The notes under the pieces are model-generated. The model was not told where the DNA came from. It saw nothing but the letters and a program-made list of their open reading frames with translations, and did not search any database. A DNA stretch of 15,014 nt from an uncultured Chloroflexota bacterium (lineage in GTDB: Bacteria; Chloroflexota; Dehalococcoidia; Lucifugimonadales; CAJWER01), in the NCBI GenBank assembly GCA_913030785.1, contig CAJWER010000053.1:1-15014 (forward strand). The letters are read 5' to 3'. The position numbers and the translations under genes are program-made. Below, piece after piece: positions 6,905 to 13,913 of the stretch (positions are counted from its first letter, which is position 1; the number at the start of each line of letters is the position of its first letter).

Positions 6905-7405
6905 CTATTGCGGGATGACAATCTCAACCTCGTGAAACTCTTTGACCTCGCGCCCGCGAGGAGGCCGCAGGAGCACAACCAGGCTCCATAAGAGTGTTCC
7001 ACCCTTTGCGTGGGGCGGCCAATCCTTAGCGATCTGCAACCTGACGTTGAGTCGCTCGACCGTGTCCGGACGAACTCTCAGGCCCTCGCCAAACACAGAG
7101 GTGCTGTGTACGAAGGAGTCCGTGAATTCCTTGACCACGCGCTTGGGCGCCGTTGGACCGGCCAGTTGTTTACCCCGCCCTATCATCCCTGCGCTGCGAC
7201 CCATGGGCTCGGGTTTGATCCAGGTCTCCGCCCAGCGTTCGTCACACACGAGATCAACCCGACCCTCCTCCAAGACCGCGTCCCGCCTCGAGCGCACTTC
7301 GACCACAACGGACAACTCGTCGCCCAGCTTGTATGGCCTCTCGTCAAGGCTAACTTGCAGTCGCAGGGGGCTCCGGAACAAAACTGGCAGTAAGAATCCG
7401 AACAA
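6905..7405 (-). CDS. Arrestin-fold-like protein (tentative), TTG start
   Basis: This 166-aa protein has no signal peptide beyond a short hydrophobic opening (MFGFLLPVLF). It then alternates strand-like segments: LRLQVSLDERPYKLGDELS (14-32), VVVEVRSRRDAVLEEGRVDLVC, and late strands RLNVRLQIAKDWPPHAKGG and TLLWSLVVLLRPP. The beta-rich pattern and the 'Y.LGDELSV.V.V' opening with a late 'P...W.L.V' strand resemble arrestin N/C-like or Spo0M-type beta-sandwich proteins; this is a weak fold-level call. The start is TTG at 7405, because a perfect AGGAGG (7417-7412) lies 6 nt upstream. A longer frame beginning at a TTG at 7477 has no such site. The gene lies 78 bp downstream of the propeller lipoprotein on the same strand, so a two-gene unit is likely. 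It converges on the Gfo/Idh pair. Confidence 0.65.
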   Translation of the reverse strand: MFGFLLPVLFRSPLRLQVSLDERPYKLGDELSVVVEVRSRRDAVLEEGRVDLVCDERWAETWIKPEPMGRSAGMIGRGKQLAGPTAPKRVVKEFTDSFVHSTSVFGEGLRVRPDTVERLNVRLQIAKDWPPHAKGGTLLWSLVVLLRPPRGREVKEFHEVEIVIPQ

Positions 7406-7483
7406 TCCACACCTCCTACGATTTCGGTCTCTCACAAGACGCAAGGGAATGGTAGCCACCAGCCGAGGCCAGGTCAACGCCTG

Positions 7484-8869
7484 CTAGCGCGGGGACCAGA
7501 AACCCATCTCTCCGCTGGCTATCGGCCGGATTGACGGCGTTTGATCAAGACTCGCAACGATGATCTGCGAACCCAAAAACAGGCCAGTCACGTCGGAGAT
7601 CACTCCTCCGACCGGCCTGCCTGCAAATACGAGGGCATCGCTGCCCGGGGACCAGACCTGATGGGAGTACGAAAACTGATCGAAGAATTGGAACAGTGTG
7701 ATCTGGGCTCCACTTGGCTTGAACTCGGTGACAAACTGAACGTTCCCGTCTTCCATGTCCAGTACTTGCCAGCGAAAGACCCCGGCCTGATCGGTCAGCG
7801 TAACGTACGCGAGCTTAGAACTGTCCGGGGACCAGTAAAAAGCGATGAGGGTGTCGTCGATGACTGACCCGACGCTTGTGCCGTCTGCTCGGAAGAACTC
7901 AATGGTTTCGTAGATTCCGCCCACGGATATTCTGGAACGGGCAAGGGCGAGAGTGCTGCCGTCGGGCGACCACAGGAACGCGACACCGGACTCCACCGAC
8001 CCCAACGTGGTGCGCTTGTTGGATATGGCTTCCTCTATTACTAGGTCTCGGCCTCCGTCGCCATTCGGGGCCACCAGGGTGTATCGGTCACCGGACGGCC
8101 ACCACGCAGGTGCGCGGTATTGTGCATCTCGGTCTTCGAGGGCAGTCACAAGTTTCTCACCCTCGGTATCCACGACGAAATGCTCCTCCTCGCCGTGCAC
8201 GACCAGGTAACGCGAGTCCCCGGACCAGGATGTATATAGGGGGGCCCGTTCAAGAACTTTCTCGGCTGAACCGGGGTTGTCAGTGTGCAACAGGTACATG
8301 GCTAGCTGCTCTTGCCTGCTGACGACAAGAGCCAGCCGGCTGCCGTCGGGAGACCACAACGGGTAGTGCGTCATGCTTGGCAGAATTGCGCCGGTCCCGG
8401 GCTCGTTTCTAAAGGCGACCCGAGGCGATTCCTCGCCCTGCCGGTAGGAATAGAGCGCTGCAGGCTCTCCGGAGTCGAGGGACGTGCCGGAAAAGACGAT
8501 ACGGTCCCCAGCCGGAGACCAAACCGGCCAGCTGAAAAAGCCATCTCCGGGGTCAATTCTCGACGGGCTGATACCTTTCGGTCCTGTGAGGAACACACGA
8601 CCTTCGTCATCGGAGTAGGCGATCAGGTCCAGTTCACCTTCCCGCCCCTCCGAAAAGCGCACTGCGGCAGAAGTAGTGGGTGTTTCCGAACCTGGAATAC
8701 TCGTCCCTGAGGTATGCGCTGACGTATCGCCGCCCTCCAGCGTGGAACTTTCGGGCTCCGTACCAGACGGCGCAGATGCTCCGCATGCTGTGGCAACGAT
8801 AACCAGCAGCAGGTACCCGGTGACGGTCGTGATACGGCTGTGTCCAAACAGACCTGTGATGATCTGCAC
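7484..8869 (-). CDS. TolB-like beta-propeller lipoprotein (WD40/PD40 repeats)
   Basis: This 461-aa protein starts with a lipoprotein signal: a short basic region, the helix YLLLVIVATA, then Cys29 (lipobox ATAC, a slightly unusual -3 residue). A low-complexity Ser/Thr/Glu/Gly linker runs to about residue 70. After it come repeated WSPDGS-type motifs of TolB/PD40 propellers, at about 116, 172, 215, 257, 300, 346, 406 and a last partial one at 457 (GFWSPR), consistent with seven or eight short blades. Such proteins sit on the outer face of the cytoplasmic membrane and act as binding scaffolds; no enzymatic residue set is visible and the ligand is unknown. The start is GTG 8869, with AGGGTG about 5 nt upstream. 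It precedes the arrestin-like gene on the same strand. Confidence 0.85.
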   Translation of the reverse strand: MQIITGLFGHSRITTVTGYLLLVIVATACGASAPSGTEPESSTLEGGDTSAHTSGTSIPGSETPTTSAAVRFSEGREGELDLIAYSDDEGRVFLTGPKGISPSRIDPGDGFFSWPVWSPAGDRIVFSGTSLDSGEPAALYSYRQGEESPRVAFRNEPGTGAILPSMTHYPLWSPDGSRLALVVSRQEQLAMYLLHTDNPGSAEKVLERAPLYTSWSGDSRYLVVHGEEEHFVVDTEGEKLVTALEDRDAQYRAPAWWPSGDRYTLVAPNGDGGRDLVIEEAISNKRTTLGSVESGVAFLWSPDGSTLALARSRISVGGIYETIEFFRADGTSVGSVIDDTLIAFYWSPDSSKLAYVTLTDQAGVFRWQVLDMEDGNVQFVTEFKPSGAQITLFQFFDQFSYSHQVWSPGSDALVFAGRPVGGVISDVTGLFLGSQIIVASLDQTPSIRPIASGEMGFWSPR

Positions 8870-8974
8870 GCTTTCACCCTTGTCGAGTACTACGGTCTGG
8901 ACATACTACGGGATTGGATACGACGGAGGCCGTGCGATCCTACAGCAGGGAAACAGTGGAGTGGCCTTGGGGCA

Positions 8975-9705
8975 CTAGAGGCCTTGCGGGGAAACAGAGA
9001 TCACGGTCCGGCGAGATACCTCCGCAAAGTCGTCGTTCATCGTGGTCCAGACCGGCACTAGCCCGATCCGCTGCACTTTCTCAGCCACCAGTGAGGCAGC
9101 GGAGGTTGCGAAGGCTCGTCCGCGCCAGGGTTCAGGCGTCATGACGCCGATGTCGGCATGCCGCTCGGTAATAGCCGAGGTGTAGGCGATTGTCACGACG
9201 TCCCCGTCGACAATTGCACAGGCCACTACTCCTTCTCCTAGCAGTGTGTTCATATCTATGAACGCGCCTACCTAAAGTTACGGATAGGCAGCCGTCAGAA
9301 GGTGCGAGTCTGGCTGAGTTAGCCTGTGGACAGCGGTGTCCCGGTAGTTCACCACCGAGGCCTTCAGAGTGTGGTAAGCGACCGTTTCATAGCTCATACT
9401 AAAGCCTGTCTGCTGCTCGACGGCGGCGCCCAGCAGGCAGCTGACAGGTTTCGGGGCATTAACGCGCCTCCACCCCGTCGCGACATCAAGCAGCCCCCGA
9501 AGCGCGTCGGGGCTGACTCCGAAAGCGTAGACATCCCTTGCAACGCCTGATTTTGGACGATAGCGGCTTCGTCCGGCTCGTCGCCGATCTACGCGCTGCA
9601 AAGTCCCCGCCTCAGCAGATGCACAGGGATGGTAGTCTCAGGCGTATCGCCCAAGGCTTCCGTCAGCAAATGTCGTTCTTCATCTCCGATCGGAGTGTGC
9701 CTCAC
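8975..9705 (-). pseudogene. Decayed GNAT-family N-acetyltransferase gene
   Basis: The minus strand from GTG 9705 (GGAG 6 nt upstream) encodes RHLLTEALGDTPETTIPVHL, typical of the N-terminal part of a GNAT subfamily, but hits TAG at 9591-9589. The same frame continues with IGDEPDEAAIVQNQAL. Near 9540 a shift equal to one missing base moves the signal into another frame: ATGWRRVNAPKPV and SYETVAYHTLKASVV. That frame meets TAA (9280-9278) and TAG (9274-9272), then resumes with EGVVACAIVDGDVVTIAYTS, IGVMTPEPWRGRAFATSAAS (the acetyl-CoA loop, R/Q-x-x-G-x-A type) and VPVWTTMNDDFAEVSRRT. The family's usual SLRVAxKLGF before the last strand seems to be missing, as if about 30 nt were deleted. About 243 codons remain, near the normal length. 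Several independent lesions argue for true decay rather than a read error. Confidence 0.8.
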
Positions 9706-10191
9706 CGTCGACTCCGTTCATCCTTGCCTGGCTCACGAACCTACCCTTGTTTCATGGACTCAGGGAATAGGTTTGTTGGCCAGCTTCTCCGCCCCTCTCG
9801 TTTGCGATTAGGTGACTATCTTGTGTGTGGAGAACACCCTCGAAGCCACAGCGTAGCACAACTGCTTCCCTCGCGCTCAAGACTTTTTCGCTCTCTCTGA
9901 CACCTATCTTGCCTGCTAATTTCTATAAGGATCAGATCGCTATCAGAGAGTCCAACGCTCCATCAACTGCGATGTTGGGATCGATTCAGGGACTTCTTGT
10001 GAGAGCGCATTGAGAGAGAATCCCAAAACCTGTGTTACGCTTAATAGGTGGACATGCCGCGTTGCGAGTTGACGTGGCATGGTCATAGCGAGCTTGCCCC
10101 TCTCTACTCCACCGCTACAACCGCAGGCTACGACGCCGCTTTTTAGGCGATTTCGACGGGACTGTCGATCATTCATAGGAAAGCCAGGTAA
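9706..10191. other. Non-coding interval between the GNAT pseudogene and bipA
   Basis: No frame here has a domain, a ribosome site and a sensible composition together; the open frame 9538-9900 (+) is antisense to the pseudogene for part of its length. The interval should hold the divergent promoters of the pseudogene (-) and bipA (+). Weak extended -10 candidates are TGCTACGCT on the minus strand (9858-9850) and TGTTACGCT on the plus strand (10033-10041). A leader hairpin lies at 10053-10081. Confidence 0.5.
10053..10081 (+). other. Imperfect stem-loop in the bipA upstream region
   Basis: CATGCCGCG (10053-10061) pairs with CGTGGCATG (10073-10081) with one G-T wobble and an 11-nt loop, about 110 nt before the bipA ATG. 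It could be part of a leader or an operator. Its function is unknown. Confidence 0.35.
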
Positions 10192-12033
10192 ATGACCCCC
10201 ACCCAGACGAACGACGGGATCCGAAATATTGCAATCATCGCCCACGTAGATCATGGCAAAACTACTCTCGTAGATGCCCTGTTGAAACAGGGCCATGTCT
10301 TCGCCGAGCGCGAAGAGCTTGGTGAGCTGATTATGGACTCGAACCCGCTGGAGCGGGAGCGCGGGATCACGATCCTAGCCAAGAACACCGCGGTGACCTA
10401 CGGCACTACAAAGATCAACATCATCGACACTCCAGGCCACGCCGATTTCAGCGGGGAAGTCGAGCGGATCATGAACATGGCCGACGGCTGCCTGCTTCTG
10501 GTCGATGCGGTCGACGGCCCCATGCCTCAGACCCGGTTCGTGCTTCAACAGGCACTGTCCCACGATGTCTCGCCGATGGTGGTCATCAACAAGATAGACC
10601 GACCGCAGGCCCGGGTTGAGGAGGTTGTGGAGCTCGTACAGGATCTGTTCCTGGAACTCGCGACGAAATCTGAGCAGCTAGATTTTCCGATTCTCTATGC
10701 TTCCGCCCGCGATGGATATGCGATTGCAAACCTCGACGACCCTAGAGAGGGCATGAAGCCTTTGTTCGAGGCGATGATAAATAGCGTTCCGGCACCCATG
10801 GGGGACCCGGACGGACCCTTTCAGATGCTCATCACGGCACTGGACTACAGCAACTACGTCGGTCAAATCGCCATCGGAAGGGTGTTTCGAGGCACAGCGA
10901 GAGGCCGCAGCAATGTGGCGCTGCTTCGCGAAGGCAAGCCGCCGGAGTTCCACGAACTGGACAAGGTCTACGTCTTCCGAGGGCTTGAGCGGATTGAGCT
11001 CCCGGAGGCACCGGTCGGTGACATCGTAGCTGTGTCCGGCATTGACGGCGTGTCCATAGGCGACACGATCTCAGATGCCGAGCACCCGGACGCCTTGCCA
11101 ACGATAGTGATAGATGAGCCAACGGTGAAGATGACGTTTTCTGTGAATACTTCGCCTTTCATGGGAAGGGAGGGGAAGTACTCCACCTCCAGGACCCTCC
11201 GCGAACGGCTGTTCCGGGACCTGCGAACCAACGTCAGCCTACGAGTGGAGACCACGGATAGCCCAGACGAGTTCCTCGTGTCGGGTCGAGGGGAGTTGCA
11301 TCTCACGATACTCGTAGAGACCATCAGACGCGAGGGGCACGAGTTCCAAGTGTCCAAGCCGCAGCCGGTCACGAAGCTCATCGATGGCAAGGTTCACGAG
11401 CCCTATGAGCGGCTGACGATCGACACGCGCGATGAATTCATCGGTGCGTTGACCCAGGAGCTTGCGGGCCGTCTGGCCGAGCTCATAAACATGTCGAAGG
11501 ACGGTGAGGGCAACGTGCGTTTGGAGTACACCATCCCGACACGCGGCCTGATCGGGTTCCGCTCGGGATTCCTCAGGGACACCAGAGGTACTGGCGTGAT
11601 CAACAGCGTCATCACCGGCTTTCAGCCGATGACCGGCCAGGTCAAGTCGTCTACCACCGGGGTACTGGTGGCATCCGAGCCGGGCACCGCCATCACCTAC
11701 GGGCTGCTCAACGCCCAGGGCCGTGGAGAGACCTTCGTCGAACCGGGGACGCCGGTTTACGAGGGTATGATCGTCGGTTTCCATCCAAAGAACCAGGACA
11801 TCGGCATTAATGTGACCAAGGAGAAGAAGCTGACCAACATGCGCGCCGCCAACGCCGATATCACAAGGCGACTAAGCCCGCCTGTCAAATTGAGTCTCGA
11901 AGACTCTCTTGATTTCATAGCGGACGATGAGTTGGTAGAAGTTACGCCTGAGAACATCCGGCTGCGCAAGAAGCTGCTATCCGACACCGCCAGGAATCGA
12001 CAGAAGCGCAATCTCGCCAAGGGTCGAGTGTAG
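10192..12033 (+). CDS. typA: Ribosome-associated GTPase BipA/TypA
   Basis: The 613-aa protein is a full-length translational GTPase. G1 is AHVDHGKT (17-24), G2 RERGIT (55-60), G3 DTPGH (79-83), G4 NKID (133-136) and G5 SAR (171-173). A beta-barrel domain II, an EF-G-like domain with GRGELHLTILVETIRREG, and the BipA-specific C-terminal region with PTRGLIGFRSGFL and MTGQVKSSTTGVL follow. BipA binds the 70S ribosome at the EF-G site and helps large-subunit assembly and stress adaptation, often at low temperature. ATG 10192 gives the normal short N-terminus; the ribosome site is modest (AGGAAAG, then AGGT close to the ATG). The gene stands alone: non-coding DNA lies upstream, and a hairpin and a new promoter downstream. 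Elongation factor 4 (LepA) is excluded by the C-terminal motifs. Confidence 0.96.
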   Translation: MTPTQTNDGIRNIAIIAHVDHGKTTLVDALLKQGHVFAEREELGELIMDSNPLERERGITILAKNTAVTYGTTKINIIDTPGHADFSGEVERIMNMADGCLLLVDAVDGPMPQTRFVLQQALSHDVSPMVVINKIDRPQARVEEVVELVQDLFLELATKSEQLDFPILYASARDGYAIANLDDPREGMKPLFEAMINSVPAPMGDPDGPFQMLITALDYSNYVGQIAIGRVFRGTARGRSNVALLREGKPPEFHELDKVYVFRGLERIELPEAPVGDIVAVSGIDGVSIGDTISDAEHPDALPTIVIDEPTVKMTFSVNTSPFMGREGKYSTSRTLRERLFRDLRTNVSLRVETTDSPDEFLVSGRGELHLTILVETIRREGHEFQVSKPQPVTKLIDGKVHEPYERLTIDTRDEFIGALTQELAGRLAELINMSKDGEGNVRLEYTIPTRGLIGFRSGFLRDTRGTGVINSVITGFQPMTGQVKSSTTGVLVASEPGTAITYGLLNAQGRGETFVEPGTPVYEGMIVGFHPKNQDIGINVTKEKKLTNMRAANADITRRLSPPVKLSLEDSLDFIADDELVEVTPENIRLRKKLLSDTARNRQKRNLAKGRV

Positions 12034-12053
12034 ACGCCTTTCAGGACTGACGA

Positions 12054-12078
12054 CAGTGCCGAGCCAGTCTCGGCGCTG
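12054..12078 (+). terminator. Stem-loop after bipA, probable terminator
   Basis: CAGTGCCGAG (12054-12063) pairs with CTCGGCGCTG (12069-12078), 10 bp with one T-G wobble and a 5-nt loop, 20 nt after the bipA stop and just before the next promoter. It has no T-run. Confidence 0.5.
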
Positions 12079-12098
12079 GAGTCCGAGTCGACTGTTAT

Positions 12099-12110
12099 GT
12101 GTGCTACACT
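12099..12110 (+). promoter_or_regulatory. Extended -10 promoter for the amidohydrolase pair
   Basis: GTGTGC TACACT provides TGn plus a -10 with two mismatches. The GTGTGCTACA core is identical to that before the Gfo/Idh operon (4795-4804). No good -35 is present. The predicted start near 12117 lies downstream of an in-frame ATG at 12099, which supports the later start at 12162. Confidence 0.45.
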
Positions 12111-12161
12111 CACCCCTGCCGACATGGATCTTGCTACCTAGAGGAGCTATCGGGTACTGAT

Positions 12162-12950
12162 ATGGGTAACGTCGATCTCGACTTCAAACCATCGGTCCCT
12201 GTTCTCGACTCGAACATGTCTCTCGGACGACGTCACGACAAGCCTGTCAATATCGACTCCGTCGAGGGCGTCAAAAGAGAGATGGAGCGGACCGGTATCG
12301 GTCGCGCACTGGTCTACGCGCCCCACGCTGCAATATTTGACTCCGGCGAAGGCAATAGCACCTTGGTTGAGACGATCCGCAACTCTGACGAGTTTGTTCC
12401 TCAGTTCGTGTGCAATCCTTCCTTCGACGACCTGAGCGAGTTTGCTGCGCATGTCGATTCAGAGGGTGTACGCTCGGTCAGAATGTTCCCAGGCCTGCAC
12501 AACTACCCATTTCGCCCATGGGTCATCGGGCCGTGGCTCGACTGGCTCGCCGAGACGGGAATACCTGTGTGGCTCCCAGTGGAATATGAGCTGATCGGCC
12601 CAATACCCAGCACCAACCCCATCGATCCTCGCGATATCTATGACACACTATCGCAACGGCCAGAGATCAAGGCCGTATTGAGCGAGGCCAAGTATGGCGA
12701 CTCATCGTGGGCACTGCCTCTGGTGCGGAGCCTGCCAAACCTGGACTTCGAAATTTCCAGATTCGTGCCCGGTGGCGGAATCACATCTGTGATCGAAGCG
12801 ATCGGGCCGGAGCGTGTTTTGTTCGGATCTCGGTTCCCTGACTCCGCCCTTTCACCACAGCTGTATAACCTGCACAGATCCGGATTGAGCACAGACGCAC
12901 TGGAAGCAATCTGTGCGGGCAACGCCAAACGATTGCTGGGGATAGGCTAA
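12162..12950 (+). CDS. Amidohydrolase-fold protein lacking all metal ligands (predicted pseudoenzyme)
   Basis: The 262-aa protein has the layout of the amidohydrolase-2 (TIM-barrel metal-dependent hydrolase) family and parallels the next gene's product motif by motif. VPVLDSNMSLG (12-22) replaces VIDFHAHLG, so HxH becomes NxS. GIPVWLPVEY (133-142) replaces the His-bearing strand with Pro139, KAVLSEAKYG has Glu175 for the second single His, and LFGSRFPD has Arg224 for the metal Asp. VRMFPG keeps a basic residue (Arg107) where the partner has Lys98. Metal-dependent hydrolysis is therefore not expected; a structural or regulatory subunit is likely. ATG 12162 is preferred over 12099, which lies upstream of the predicted transcript start. 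GAGGAG (12141-12146) is 15 nt away, longer than usual, so initiation may be weak. The gene ends 2 bp before its partner. Confidence 0.8.
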   Translation: MGNVDLDFKPSVPVLDSNMSLGRRHDKPVNIDSVEGVKREMERTGIGRALVYAPHAAIFDSGEGNSTLVETIRNSDEFVPQFVCNPSFDDLSEFAAHVDSEGVRSVRMFPGLHNYPFRPWVIGPWLDWLAETGIPVWLPVEYELIGPIPSTNPIDPRDIYDTLSQRPEIKAVLSEAKYGDSSWALPLVRSLPNLDFEISRFVPGGGITSVIEAIGPERVLFGSRFPDSALSPQLYNLHRSGLSTDALEAICAGNAKRLLGIG

Positions 12951-12952
12951 AT

Positions 12953-13708
12953 ATGGATACTCCTGTTATCGACTTCCATGCGCACTTGGGCAACTGGGGA
13001 CGACACGCGATGCGTGGGGATCTCGAACGCTATGTCGAAATTATGGACCGCGCCGGCATCGACAAGGCCTGCGTCAATTGCATCTTTCTCGGCGATGCGC
13101 GAGCAGCCAACGATGTTGTTGCCGAGTTCGTTGCCAAACGACCGGACCGTTTCATACCAGTGGCCTTTGTAACACCTCATTACCCCAACGAGACTATCTC
13201 GGAGCTGGAGAGGGCCTTTTCTCAGCTTGGTATGAAGTACCTGAAAATCTACCCGGACTACTTCCGCAAACCCAACGACGATCCCGCCTATTTCCCGATT
13301 TACGAGTGGTTGAACGAACATGGCCTGGCTGTGATGAGCCATCCGAGTTACCCGTTCGATAGGCCAGGAACCACGGTGAAAGGGAAGTTTTCGGCGTTGT
13401 CTGAACGTTTCCCCAACGTCAAATGGGTTCTGGCCCACGCCGGCGGTTCGGGCAATACGGAAACGCTTGAGGCTGCTAGGGACCTGCCGAATGTGTATCT
13501 CGAGACGTGTGGGTCCACCGCGCCCTTCGGGGCGATCGAGAAAGGGGTCCGTATCGCGGGCGTCGATCGAATGCTGTTTGGCACCGACATGGCGCTGCTT
13601 GACGCCCGTCATGCGCTTGGCAAGGTAGTTACCGCTGATATTTCACACGCCGACAAGCGCCAGATACTAGGGTTAAACGCGATCGAACTACTGGGACTCG
13701 ACAAGTAG
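12953..13708 (+). CDS. Amidohydrolase (amidohydrolase-2 family, metal-dependent), catalytic partner
   Basis: The 251-aa protein is a compact TIM-barrel hydrolase or decarboxylase-type enzyme of the ACMSD/amidohydrolase-2 clade. All expected metal ligands are visible: VIDFHAHLG (His9, His11), AVMSHPSYP (His130), WVLAHAGGS (His162) and LFGTDM (Asp212). Lys98 in LKIYPDY lies on the strand that often carries the bridging or substrate-contacting residue. Members hydrolyse C-N or C-O bonds or decarboxylate aromatic acids; which reaction applies here cannot be decided. ATG 12953 lies 2 bp after the preceding stop, and GGGGATAGG just upstream acts as ribosome site inside the end of the upstream gene, so translation is coupled. 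It is tightly paired with the ligand-less homologue before it. Confidence 0.9.
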   Translation: MDTPVIDFHAHLGNWGRHAMRGDLERYVEIMDRAGIDKACVNCIFLGDARAANDVVAEFVAKRPDRFIPVAFVTPHYPNETISELERAFSQLGMKYLKIYPDYFRKPNDDPAYFPIYEWLNEHGLAVMSHPSYPFDRPGTTVKGKFSALSERFPNVKWVLAHAGGSGNTETLEAARDLPNVYLETCGSTAPFGAIEKGVRIAGVDRMLFGTDMALLDARHALGKVVTADISHADKRQILGLNAIELLGLDK

Positions 13709-13913
13709 GGTTAATCCCCACCCAGACAACCACGAGATCGATCCGCCCTCGTACCTCTCGAAGACATTGCACTGCTTACCTCTGGTGTTCGATACAAATC
13801 AATCGTCGGCGTGATCGAGGTTGAGTTCCGGACCTGTTGAGGCAACCTTCGCATCGTAGTAGAGGTGCTCAAGTTCAAGTTTGCGCTACGTTACAGCGCC
13901 GGTGAGGCTAGGC

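Noticed and set aside
7406..7477. N-terminal extension of the arrestin-like protein from a TTG at 7477
   Set aside because: The extension is Arg-rich with no ribosome site, whereas a perfect AGGAGG stands 6 nt before the TTG at 7405.
9943..10296. Minus-strand open frame of 117 codons across the bipA start
   Set aside because: It is antisense to the conserved bipA N-terminus and has no domain or ribosome site.
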